From the NCBI GenBank assembly GCA_002779425.1, contig PEWP01000015.1:1-21069 (forward strand): a stretch of 21,069 bases of DNA, read 5' to 3'. The position numbers and the translations under genes are program-made. This document shows, in pieces, positions 5,426 to 12,586 of this stretch. Positions within the stretch are counted from its first letter, which is position 1. The number at the start of each line of letters is the position of its first letter. Under the pieces are notes generated by a model. The model was not told the origin of the DNA. It was given only the letters and a program-made list of their open reading frames with translations, and did not search any database. The stretch comes from a bacterium (Candidatus Gribaldobacteria) CG07_land_8_20_14_0_80_33_18 (GTDB lineage Bacteria; Patescibacteriota; Minisyncoccia; Minisyncoccales; CG1-02-41-26).

Positions 5426-7133
5426 GTAATCCTTCTAACGGTTGAGTATTGATAATGTCTTCTTTTTCGGCCCAGCCGCGACGGGCTTGGGCAATACCAA
5501 ATTCAATAAGTCTTAGTTGGTCTTTTTGATGAGAATCGGTGTTAATAATCATTTTTACTCCGGCCTCTTTTGCCTTTCTGATATTGATGTCATTTAAATC
5601 CAATCTTTCAGGATAGGAATTTATTTCTAAAATCGTTCCCGTTTCCTTTGCTGCTCTTAAAATTTTATCAAAATCAATCTGATATTCATCTCTTCTCTTT
5701 AGTATTCTTCCTGTTGGATGAGAAATAATATCAACATTAGGATTTTTCATCGCCCTGATAATTCTCTCTGTCATTTTCTCTTTTGACATTTTAAAATTAG
5801 AGTGAACTCCGGCAATAACGTAATCCAGTTTTTTTAATGCCTCATCAGAAATATCAATAGAACCATCGTTTAAAATATTCGCTTCACAACCCTGCAAAAC
5901 TTGAAACTTAAAACCTGGAACTTGGAACTTTTTATTTATGTTGTCAATTTCTTTCTTCTGTTTTGCCAGTTCTTTTTCATTTAATCCATGTTCAATTCTT
6001 AAAAATTTAGTATGGTCGGAAATTCCTAAATATTCATAACCCATTTCTTTTGCTTTTTCAGCCATTTCTAAAATTGAATTCGCTCCACCATTCCAGTTAG
6101 AGTGGCAATGTAAATCCCCTTTTAGGTCATTATAACCAATTATTTTGGGCAATTTCTTTTTCAGGGCTAACTCAATTTCCCCTTGATTTTCCCTCATTTC
6201 AGAAGGAATCCATTCCATTCCTAAAGCTTCATAAATTTCCTCCTCGCTCTCGCCAGCAATCATTTTTGAACCCTTAAATAAGCCATATTCGGAAAGTTTT
6301 AATCCTTTTTCTATAGCAATTTTCCGCAAAACAATATTATGCTCTTTTGAGCCAATAAAATACTGCAAAGCAGCGCCAAAAGATTTTTCAGGGACAACCC
6401 GCAAGTCCATATCAAATCCTTCTTTCATTCTAACGGATGATTTGGTCATCCCCTTGCCCCAGATTTTTATCACTCCCGGTAAAGAAACAAAAAAATCCAT
6501 TATTTTTTTAGGGTTCTTGGCAACAACCAAAAAGTCAACATCACCAATTGTTTCTTTCATTCTTCTCACTGAACCACACGTAGAAATCATCTCTACTTCT
6601 TTTAAACTTTTTAGTTTCTCAATGATTTCTTTTACTTTTGGTAAAATTTCTCCTAATAAAAATCTCCCTTTGCTTCTTTTCACAAAGGCAATCCCTTCTA
6701 AAATGTTTTTTTCTGTTTTTTCTCCAAAACCAAATAAAGGAGCAATTTTATGGGCTTTAACCGCTTTCTCTAAATCTTTTAAATTTTTAATCCCCAATTT
6801 TTCGTATAAAACCTTTGTTTTTTTAGGACCCAACCCTTCCACCGAAATTAATTCCTCCAAATTAATTGGTGTTTTTTTCTTAAGTTTTTCGTAATATTTA
6901 ATTTTTCCAGTTTTTAGATATTCTTCAATTTTTTGAGCAATGCTTTCACCTACCCCGGGAATTTTCTTGAGGCCTAATTTTCCTTCTCTTTTATAAATTT
7001 CAGCCACCTCTTCTTCTAAAGTTTCTAAAGCAAGAGCTGCTTTCTCATAAGCAAAAGGTTTAAATGGCGTCCCTTCCATTTTTAAATAGTCTGCTATTTC
7101 GTAAAAAATTTTAGCTAACTCTTGATTTTTCAT
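5403..7133 (-). CDS. polX: DNA polymerase X with PHP domain (PolX)
   Basis: 576 aa, the usual size of bacterial PolX, a gap-filling polymerase with 3'-5' exonuclease and AP-related activity used in base excision repair. N-terminal 8-kDa region with helix-hairpin-helix KKIPGVGESIAQKI (56-69) and a second at VEGLGPKKTKVL (98-109). Polymerase palm: CGSVRR at 186-191, GDVDFLV at 197-203 with catalytic Asp198 and Asp200, third Asp near 241-243 (FDMDLRVV). PHP domain: DLHCHSNWNGG at 340-350, ISDHT, GCEANIL, HSNF, ISHPTGR, TDSHQ, carrying the metal-binding His/Asp/Glu set. A 7-bp tandem repeat encodes KFQVPGFKFQV before GCEANIL. The ATG is two bases from an inverted repeat; the gene is last in a long minus-strand series. 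Confidence 0.97.
   Translation of the reverse strand: MKNQELAKIFYEIADYLKMEGTPFKPFAYEKAALALETLEEEVAEIYKREGKLGLKKIPGVGESIAQKIEEYLKTGKIKYYEKLKKKTPINLEELISVEGLGPKKTKVLYEKLGIKNLKDLEKAVKAHKIAPLFGFGEKTEKNILEGIAFVKRSKGRFLLGEILPKVKEIIEKLKSLKEVEMISTCGSVRRMKETIGDVDFLVVAKNPKKIMDFFVSLPGVIKIWGKGMTKSSVRMKEGFDMDLRVVPEKSFGAALQYFIGSKEHNIVLRKIAIEKGLKLSEYGLFKGSKMIAGESEEEIYEALGMEWIPSEMRENQGEIELALKKKLPKIIGYNDLKGDLHCHSNWNGGANSILEMAEKAKEMGYEYLGISDHTKFLRIEHGLNEKELAKQKKEIDNINKKFQVPGFKFQVLQGCEANILNDGSIDISDEALKKLDYVIAGVHSNFKMSKEKMTERIIRAMKNPNVDIISHPTGRILKRRDEYQIDFDKILRAAKETGTILEINSYPERLDLNDINIRKAKEAGVKMIINTDSHQKDQLRLIEFGIAQARRGWAEKEDIINTQPLEGLLKFFQRS
5896..5930. repeat. Five tandem 7-bp units inside polX
   Basis: Plus-strand units AAAACTT, GAAACTT, AAAACCT, GGAACTT, GGAACTT, gapless. 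In the PolX frame they give KFQVPGF followed by KFQVLQG, a seven-residue peptide repeat lying in a loop just before the PHP strand GCEANIL. Same architecture and copy number as the repeat in ileS, with a different unit. Confidence 0.85.
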
Positions 7134-7135
7134 AT

Positions 7136-7162
7136 CCCTACGAATTACGAATATTTACGAAT
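7136..7162. repeat. Left inverted repeat arm (TACGAAT units)
   Basis: CCC followed by TACGAAT, TACGAAT, three bases, and TACGAAT. The outer 17 bases match the right arm exactly in inverted orientation. On the minus strand the arm ends in TAGGGAT directly before the polX ATG. Confidence 0.85.
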
Positions 7163-7173
7163 ATACAAATAGT

Positions 7174-7569
7174 TTATCTAATATTAAGAATTCGTCTAAA
7201 TTTTAAACCTTCTTTAGTAAAATTGGCTAAAATTCCAAGTTTTAGTTTCTTTATCTTTAGATAAGAATAAATTTGGGTAATATTTTGCTTTAAAAACTTC
7301 TCTCCACTTTTTATTTCTAATACAATTTTATCCTCAATTAAAAAATCGAGGTAATACCTCCCAATATTATTATCATTAAAAATAACTGGAGAATAGAGCT
7401 GTTCTTTAAATAGTAAATTGATATCTTTGAGAGCTATTGCAACTGCCTTTTGATAATATTTTTCTTTATGCCCTGGCCCTAAGTGATTATAAACATCAAA
7501 TAAAACACCAATAAGAGTGTAACTTAATTCGGGGTAAATTAAATCTTTTCTTTTTGGTAATTTTTTCAT
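7174..7569 (-). CDS. GxxExxY family protein
   Basis: 131 aa. The naming motif is present: GHKEKYY in LGPGHKEKYYQKAVA near residues 32-45. The following part, YYLDFLIEDKIVLEIKSGE near 72-90, has the D...ExK spacing of PD-(D/E)XK-type nuclease folds, to which this small family has been likened; its biochemical role is unknown. The end, LKLGILANFTKEGLKFRRILN, is also typical. The gene is isolated inside an inverted-repeat cassette (7136-7611) between the MFS-like gene and polX, on the same strand as both, so it could be read through with them. No own promoter or Shine-Dalgarno is evident. Family identity is secure, function is not. Confidence 0.88.
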   Translation of the reverse strand: MKKLPKRKDLIYPELSYTLIGVLFDVYNHLGPGHKEKYYQKAVAIALKDINLLFKEQLYSPVIFNDNNIGRYYLDFLIEDKIVLEIKSGEKFLKQNITQIYSYLKIKKLKLGILANFTKEGLKFRRILNIR

Positions 7570-7577
7570 AAAGAGTA

Positions 7578-7611
7578 TTCGTAAATTCGTACTGATTCGT
7601 AATTCGTAGGG
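7578..7611. repeat. Right inverted repeat arm (ATTCGTA units)
   Basis: ATTCGTA, one base, ATTCGTA, three bases, ATTCGTA, ATTCGTA, then GGG. The outer 17 bases are the exact inverse of 7136-7152; this arm has one extra inner unit. Confidence 0.85.
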
Positions 7612-7616
7612 TTATT

Positions 7617-8255
7617 TCACTCTTTTTTAAAAATATCTTTAAGAGAAAAATACAAGCCATGATTAAAAACTCCTTTTATCTCATTTTTCAATCCCAAAAG
7701 TAATAATGCCCCAGTTAAGCCAAAAACTCCTACCCAAATTAAAACGGGAATAAATCCAAATTTACTAACTGTCCACCCTCCAATAAAAGAAGAAGTTGCT
7801 GTAACCAAACCAATGGAAGTGGCGTCTAAACTCCATTCCGTAGCTTCTTTCCCTTTATCAATATGACGGGTAAAAATTGCCGTCCAACCAGATAAAGCCA
7901 TTGCCATCCCAATACCGAGAATTGCCTGAAGAATATAAAGATGAAGAGGAATTTCAATGAAAATATAACCAAAGGGAATTAAAGAAGCAATAAAAAGTCC
8001 GGCCACTAAAGCAAAATAATCATCTTTTTCTGAAGGAAAGGAATCTAAAATAATGCCAATAGGCAATCGTAATAAAGCGGCAGTAAAAGAATAAATAGCA
8101 ACAGCTATTCCCACAGTGAAAACATTTCCTCCTTTAATTCTTTCAAGCACAAAAACAGCAAAAATCGGATTAATTAACCCCCAACCAAACCAAAAAGCCA
8201 TATCAGATAATATTAAAAATTTTATAACTTTATTTGGCAAAAATTTAATTTTCAT
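7617..8255 (-). CDS. Half-size major facilitator superfamily-like membrane protein
   Basis: 212 aa with about six hydrophobic segments, half the roughly 400 aa and twelve helices of ordinary MFS carriers. Between predicted helices 2 and 3 it has RLPIGIILDSFPSEKDDY, resembling the cytoplasmic MFS loop with its G-x-x-x-D-x-x-x-x-K/R pattern; helix 4-5 region ILGIGMAMALSGWTAIF also fits an MFS N-half. It ends with a short charged tail, SLKDIFKKE, rather than in mid-helix, so it may be a natural half-transporter that dimerises; loss of the C-half is the alternative, and the inverted-repeat cassette starts only 5 bp past the stop. Its ATG abuts the stop of the flippase-like gene upstream. Substrate unknown. 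Confidence 0.7.
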   Translation of the reverse strand: MKIKFLPNKVIKFLILSDMAFWFGWGLINPIFAVFVLERIKGGNVFTVGIAVAIYSFTAALLRLPIGIILDSFPSEKDDYFALVAGLFIASLIPFGYIFIEIPLHLYILQAILGIGMAMALSGWTAIFTRHIDKGKEATEWSLDATSIGLVTATSSFIGGWTVSKFGFIPVLIWVGVFGLTGALLLLGLKNEIKGVFNHGLYFSLKDIFKKE

Positions 8256-9284
8256 TTATTTATTTATTTTAAATTTATCAAAAAATCCTAAAATTTTCAT
8301 TTCAGCTATTTCCGCCCCATGTTTTATTAAAAAGAGAAGTCCAAACAAACAAACAACTAAATCAGCGGAGCGAAAAACCATAGCAAAAGTTGCTCCACTG
8401 GCTTCTCCTAAGCCAAAACTTGAAAAACCAAAAGCAGAAACTGCTTCTAAACTCCCGAAAGCTGCCGGAATAGGAAAAAGCAAAGAACCGTTAACAAAAC
8501 CGTAAATTGCTAATGCTTTGGAAATCCCTATTCCTTCTTTTACAAAAAAAATCAAAAGAGCCGTTCTAAAAAATAAAAGGAAGTACCGCAAATAACTTAA
8601 ACCTAATGCTTTCCAAAAATCTTTTCGTTTTAAATTAAAAAACTTTATTATTTCTTTTTCTGTATCAAATATTATTTTGCCGTTTTCACTATTTTTAATT
8701 TTTTCTTTTTTAATTCCGAGAAATTTAAAAAACCACTCCAAGACACTTTCGCGATTTAACGCTTTAGAATAAAAAAGTAAAAGCAAACCGCTTACTCCTC
8801 CTATCATTAAAAGCACAAGAGTAAGCATTATTCCTGATGGAAAATGACCATAAAAAACAAAAAAAAGAAGACCAACAATGACAAACATTAAAAGTAAAGT
8901 GGCATCCAAAATTTTATCAACAATTGCTGCTGCAGCCGATTTTTCCCAAGGAATATTAAATTTCTTTTTTGTAAAATAAATTCGGATTGCTTCACCGCCG
9001 CTAATGGAAACCGGAGTTAAGTAACTTACTCCGAAATCAACTAACCATAAACCGATTAGTTCTTTAGAAGGAGGTTTAAAACCATAGGAAGCTAAAATTG
9101 ATTTCCATTTTAAAACTCCGATTAAAGCGGTAACAAAAGTAAGAGCAATAATAATTAAGCCCTTAAAACTTAAAAACAAAGATAAGGCCTCATTTAAACT
9201 GTTCAAACCAACTCTTTTGAGCACTAACCAGAAAATAAAAAATCCTATTGCCAGAGTTATTGAAAATTTTAAAACTTTTTTCAT
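8256..9284 (-). CDS. Lysylphosphatidylglycerol synthetase TM-region/flippase-like family protein
   Basis: 342-aa membrane protein with about eight hydrophobic helices. Family cues: an N-terminal LKRVGLNSLNEALSLF, LIGLWLVDFGVSYLTPVSISGGEAIRIYF near residues 80-108 (usual form with P-x-x-x-GGE), SAAAAIVDKILDATLLL, and the late INGSLLFPIPAAFGSLEAVSAFGF-like helix pair (VNGSLLFPIPAAFGSLE near 266-282). This matches the UPF0104/LPG_synthase_TM group, thought to move or modify membrane lipids or glycolipids; the soluble lysyltransferase domain is absent. It lies directly upstream of the half-MFS gene and 14 bp downstream of the EndoQ-like gene. Substrate cannot be told. Confidence 0.85.
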   Translation of the reverse strand: MKKVLKFSITLAIGFFIFWLVLKRVGLNSLNEALSLFLSFKGLIIIALTFVTALIGVLKWKSILASYGFKPPSKELIGLWLVDFGVSYLTPVSISGGEAIRIYFTKKKFNIPWEKSAAAAIVDKILDATLLLMFVIVGLLFFVFYGHFPSGIMLTLVLLMIGGVSGLLLLFYSKALNRESVLEWFFKFLGIKKEKIKNSENGKIIFDTEKEIIKFFNLKRKDFWKALGLSYLRYFLLFFRTALLIFFVKEGIGISKALAIYGFVNGSLLFPIPAAFGSLEAVSAFGFSSFGLGEASGATFAMVFRSADLVVCLFGLLFLIKHGAEIAEMKILGFFDKFKINK

Positions 9285-9298
9285 GGGCTTTTATTTGG

Positions 9299-11797
9299 TT
9301 AAAACAAGGTTTTTTGTTTTATCTCTGATTTTTCCTCCTCCTTGCCAAAAATTTTTATTTTACCGTAAACGCCATCATAACCAGGAATGGCCTTAATCTC
9401 TCCCTCTCTTACTCTTCTTATTCCTTCGGCAATTTTCGGCAAAGTTATTTTTTCCAAATCAGAAGTTGAAACCTCAAGAAGAATATTAAATTCACTGCCA
9501 AATTTCTCAATTAAATTGTTATAATTCGCCTCTACTTTTTTATTAGCCACTCCTATTTCTAATGCTTCGGCAATTATTTCTTCCAACGGAACTAAACTTT
9601 TATAAGGAATCATTCCCTCTGGTTTAAATCCCTCTGGTCGGTCAGCCAATTTTTCAACTCTATTTAAAACCCCGATTGTTAAAGGCCTGCCGCAAACCGG
9701 ACAAATTCCATTATATTTTTTTGTTTCAGCCGGAGATAAAGAAACTCCGCAAAGACGATGACCATCATAATGATATTTTCCTTCTTCGGGAAAAAATTCA
9801 ATAGTATAAAGAAATTCTTTAGGATTTTTTTCTTTAATTGCTTTAATTATTGCAGGGTAGCTTAATTCTGTATCAAAAACATTCGCTTCCCTACCCAACT
9901 TAGCAGGACTATGGGCGTCTGAATTGCTTATTAAAGTGATTTTATCCAAGGCCGACAATCTCCAATTCATTCCCGGGTCGCTAGATAAACCGGTCTCGCC
10001 AGCATAAATATATTTTGAATATTCTTCAAAGCACTCTTCAATTGAATTAAAGCCGGATTTCGAACCAAACACAGAGAACCAGGGTGTCCAACAATTATGA
10101 ACCGTAGCAAATTCAGCTACATAAGAATTATCATTTTCTACCTCTAGGTTGTAAACCATACCCTTGTAATGCTCAACTTCAATATCTCTCACTGGAATGT
10201 AAATATACTTTTGGTCGATCCAACCGTGTCTTCGTTTTAATTTCCTCTTAAATTTCTTAAAATCAGGTGTTTTTAATAATCCAAATAAATCCTGAAAGAA
10301 CGAAAGACCATAGAAATTAAAGTGATCATATTGGGCTTTGATAGTTCTATTACCTATTTTATGAACGGGTTTTTTATTAAATTCTTCTTTTGATCGTTTG
10401 TAAATAGAAGGAATTATTCCTAATTGTAGTAAAATAATTTTCATCTGGTTCATTAATTCTCTAGAAGAAGTGCCGCCAGTGTCTCCTTCCCACCATTTTT
10501 TGAAAATCTCTACTTTTTTTTCTAATGGTAAATTTAACATCCAAGATGGTAAACACTTTGTGTGAGCTCTCTTTATAGTGGGATGGTTATAAAAAATTTT
10601 ACTAAAAATTTGGGCAAGGAGTTTGGAAAAGAATATCAATTCTATACTTCTCCTTCCTTTCCTTTTTTGTTCTCGACAGTAAGAAAGGTGGAAGATTTTT
10701 ACCATCAATCTTTTCACATCTTTAATATATTCTTTTTCATTTTCGTTAAAGCAAAAACAAACAGAGTCTCGATTATCGGTGTATCCTTCGGATAGATAAT
10801 AACCAACAAGTTGGCAAAATTCTTTATTTACTTTTATTGTATTTGGTATAAAATTAGCTCGGGTTCCATTGGCAGGCTTAATAAAATCTCCTTTTAATTC
10901 ATAACTGTCTCGATTTAAATATTTATTGAGCTTAATTTCTTCTACATCTTTTATAATTCCATTAAAGCGAGGAAAAATTATAATATCGCCTTTCTCTATA
11001 TCTTTTGCTTGAACCCATTGAGGGTGATAATTTTTGAAATATTGGTAAGAACAATTCCTTCGTTTAATATAGGCACAGGCTGGTTTGCAAATAGCGCCTC
11101 CCATATTTGTACACTTTTTATAAGTTTTAATTATATAAAAAGGATGTTCTGGCGTAGTTTTTAATCCAATTCCAAAATTATACGGTTTTATATCATAAAT
11201 TGGCCCCTTATAAAATCTGGTATAAATTTGTTTAACTTTTTTTAATCTTCCTTCGTGAGTATAAACTTTATCTCCAATAGATATATCTTTTATTTTTTTT
11301 ATTCCAGGATTGCTATGTAAATAAGTATCTGGCAATAGACAGTGAGCAGGGACAATCAAACAATCTTCGGAAATATTTAAAACAATTTTGGCTAATTCTT
11401 TGACATCCAATCCCAAAATTGGCCTGCCATCGGATTTGAGATTTCCAATTAAATTTAAACGGGTATTAATTTTTTCAACTGTTTCAAAATTAGGGGCGAA
11501 GATTAAAATATGGATTTTCCGAACTTTTCCTTTTTTAGAATAAATGCAAGAGATTTCTGAAGTTAAAATAAAAAAAACTTCTTCCAATTTTGAATCTTTT
11601 AGCTGAAAAAGGCCGGGCTTTCTTTCTTCTAATTTTTCTTTTATTTCGCCAAACCAGACCGGATGAGTAAAGTCGCCTGTACCTAAAACTTTTATTCCCT
11701 TAATTTTTGCCCAGCTATGATAATTGGCCAAATCAGCCCGGGAAGAAGTAGCTCTTGAAAATTTTGAATGGATATGAAAATCGGCTATAAATTTCAT
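9299..11797 (-). CDS. Endonuclease Q-like PHP-domain protein (TIGR00375 family), intein-containing
   Basis: 832 aa as encoded; removing a 416-aa intein leaves 416 aa, the length of Endonuclease Q, which nicks DNA 5' of deaminated bases and abasic sites. PHP motifs: DFHIHSKFSR (6-15), GTGDFTHP (39-46), TSEIS (79-83), VPAH (149-152) joined after splicing to CWTPWFSVFGSKSGF, and ISNSDAHSPAKLGRE. Then a zinc-finger-like HRLCGV...CPVCGRPLT and a C-terminal domain through ALEIGVANKKVE. The start was set at ATG 11797, which makes an ATGA overlap with mgtC and begins right at the PHP domain; an upstream in-frame extension runs through mgtC in another frame and looks non-coding. EndoQ function is inferred from family and length; TIGR00375 membership is clear. 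Confidence 0.88.
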   Translation of the reverse strand: MKFIADFHIHSKFSRATSSRADLANYHSWAKIKGIKVLGTGDFTHPVWFGEIKEKLEERKPGLFQLKDSKLEEVFFILTSEISCIYSKKGKVRKIHILIFAPNFETVEKINTRLNLIGNLKSDGRPILGLDVKELAKIVLNISEDCLIVPAHCLLPDTYLHSNPGIKKIKDISIGDKVYTHEGRLKKVKQIYTRFYKGPIYDIKPYNFGIGLKTTPEHPFYIIKTYKKCTNMGGAICKPACAYIKRRNCSYQYFKNYHPQWVQAKDIEKGDIIIFPRFNGIIKDVEEIKLNKYLNRDSYELKGDFIKPANGTRANFIPNTIKVNKEFCQLVGYYLSEGYTDNRDSVCFCFNENEKEYIKDVKRLMVKIFHLSYCREQKRKGRRSIELIFFSKLLAQIFSKIFYNHPTIKRAHTKCLPSWMLNLPLEKKVEIFKKWWEGDTGGTSSRELMNQMKIILLQLGIIPSIYKRSKEEFNKKPVHKIGNRTIKAQYDHFNFYGLSFFQDLFGLLKTPDFKKFKRKLKRRHGWIDQKYIYIPVRDIEVEHYKGMVYNLEVENDNSYVAEFATVHNCWTPWFSVFGSKSGFNSIEECFEEYSKYIYAGETGLSSDPGMNWRLSALDKITLISNSDAHSPAKLGREANVFDTELSYPAIIKAIKEKNPKEFLYTIEFFPEEGKYHYDGHRLCGVSLSPAETKKYNGICPVCGRPLTIGVLNRVEKLADRPEGFKPEGMIPYKSLVPLEEIIAEALEIGVANKKVEANYNNLIEKFGSEFNILLEVSTSDLEKITLPKIAEGIRRVREGEIKAIPGYDGVYGKIKIFGKEEEKSEIKQKTLF
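10094..11341 (-). mobile_element. Intein with LAGLIDADG endonuclease in the EndoQ-like protein
   Basis: 416 aa, from Cys (CLLPDTYLH) at host residue 153 to His-Asn (ATVHN), with Cys as the +1 extein residue. Block A is CLLPDTYLHSNPGIKKI, block B TTPEHPFYI, endonuclease motifs LVGYYLSEG and FKKWWEGDT with both catalytic acids present, block F VYNLEVENDNSYVA and block G ATVHN. All residues for canonical class 1 splicing are there. It interrupts the metal-site motif PAH/CWTPWF, so the host enzyme needs splicing. A Cys cluster (KKC, ICKPAC, RRNC) between block B and the endonuclease may bind zinc. Confidence 0.95.
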
Positions 11798-12279
11798 TGG
11801 CTTTCTTCTTTCTTTTCTTCCTTCTTTGATTTTTCTTTTAAAAATATTCTTTTTTCCCATTCTCCTTCTAAATAACCTAAACCGGCTAATACCCCAATAA
11901 TTAAAACCGTACCAATAACTGCCAAAGCATACTCTCCAATTCCAACTAATACTCCAATCCCGGCTGTTACCCAAAGACCGGCAGCAGTAGTCAATCCTTC
12001 AACATGAAATTCTTTTTGAATAATTAAACCAGCGCCAATAAAACCAATTCCCACGAGGATACCTTGAATTATAATAGTAGGGTCAACTCGAACTCCCGCG
12101 CTTCCTAAAAGCTTAGAAAATGCAACTAAATGAAATCCTACAATTGTAAAAAGACAGGCTCCTAAAGAAATTAAACTAAAAGTTCTTATTCCGGCCTCTT
12201 TTCTTCGCCATTCCCGCTCTAACCCGATTAAAGCTCCTAAAAAAATGGCAAGGAGAAACTGAAAAATTTTTATCCACAT
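11794..12279 (-). CDS. MgtC/SapB-family membrane protein
   Basis: 161 aa with four or five hydrophobic segments. The family signature is clear at the N-terminus: LGALIGLEREWRRKEAGIRTFSLISLGACLF near residues 15-45, followed by GILVGIGFIGAGLI and TTAAGLWVTAGIGVLVG near 90-115. Proteins of this group relate to magnesium adaptation and virulence in some bacteria; the short form without the cytoplasmic C-terminal ACT-like domain, as here, is widespread and its role is less clear. The tail is a lysine-glutamate-rich stretch (KEKSKKEEKKEE). Its TGA stop overlaps the start of the EndoQ-like gene (ATGA), and it follows the EF-Tu-domain-like gene by 8 bp, so the three are likely one transcript. Confidence 0.9.
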   Translation of the reverse strand: MWIKIFQFLLAIFLGALIGLEREWRRKEAGIRTFSLISLGACLFTIVGFHLVAFSKLLGSAGVRVDPTIIIQGILVGIGFIGAGLIIQKEFHVEGLTTAAGLWVTAGIGVLVGIGEYALAVIGTVLIIGVLAGLGYLEGEWEKRIFLKEKSKKEEKKEESQ

Positions 12280-12287
12280 AAAGATGC

Positions 12288-12578
12288 TTAAATTTTATAT
12301 ACTTTATATCCTTCTCTGACTTTTTCTTTTATTTTTAACCCAAATGTGTCTCCTTTTTTCGCCTTTTTGATTTTCTGATGTTCAATTTCCATTGAATCAA
12401 CCGTTTGAGTAAAATCAGTGGTTTCGCCTCCAATAATTCTAATGGTCTCGCCAACCTTTAAAGGGGAAGAAAGTTCTATCACCGCCACGGAAATATTATC
12501 AAAATAGTGGGTTATTTTACCAATTAATTTGCCTTCCTTTTTTTCAGTTTTTTCAGTACCGCATTCGCATTTTGGCAT
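12288..12578 (-). CDS. Translation elongation factor-like small protein (EF-Tu domain 2-like)
   Basis: 96 aa. From about residue 17 the sequence GKITHYFDNISVAVIELSSP, LKVGETIRIIGGETTDFTQ, VDSMEIEHQKIKKAKKGDTFGLK has the beta-barrel pattern of domain 2 of translational GTPases: a GKITHY first strand, L-K-V-G-E turn, and a K-x-G-D-x-x-G-L turn. There is no GTPase domain. Small stand-alone proteins of this kind occur in CPR bacteria and archaea, also as the tail of U32 peptidases; their role is unknown. A CEC pair at the N-terminus (MPKCECGTEK) could help bind metal or be redox active. It is tightly packed (8-9 bp) between the SLOG gene and mgtC. Confidence 0.8.
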   Translation of the reverse strand: MPKCECGTEKTEKKEGKLIGKITHYFDNISVAVIELSSPLKVGETIRIIGGETTDFTQTVDSMEIEHQKIKKAKKGDTFGLKIKEKVREGYKVYKI

Positions 12579-12586
12579 ATTTATTA

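Larger units (their letters stand above)
7136..7611. mobile_element. Inverted-repeat-flanked cassette carrying a GxxExxY gene
   Basis: CCCTACGAATTACGAAT at 7136-7152 recurs as an exact 17-bp inverted copy at 7595-7611. Both arms extend inward with further TACGAAT units (7156-7162 on the left; 7578-7584 and 7586-7592 on the right), the right arm having one unit more. The arms bracket only the GxxExxY gene. They sit 2 bp from the polX ATG and 5 bp from the stop of the MFS-like gene. I see no clear target-site duplication and no transposase. Confidence 0.65.

Noticed and set aside
6442..6894. Plus-strand open frame of 150 codons
   Set aside because: Antisense to the PolX polymerase domain; phenylalanine-rich composition typical of a shadow frame.
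7136..7611. CRISPR array made of TACGAAT units
   Set aside because: Units are 7 bp, with spacers of 0-3 bp, and arms are inverted around a gene; nothing resembles repeat-spacer order or cas genes.
8250..8275. ATTT/TTTA tandem repeat between the half-MFS and flippase-like genes
   Set aside because: Short simple AT repeat containing the stop and start codons; no further structure.
11798..11974. N-terminal extension of the EndoQ-like gene by 59 codons
   Set aside because: It runs within mgtC in another frame, is rich in W, R and G without motif, and the ATGA-coupled ATG at 11797 starts exactly at the PHP domain.
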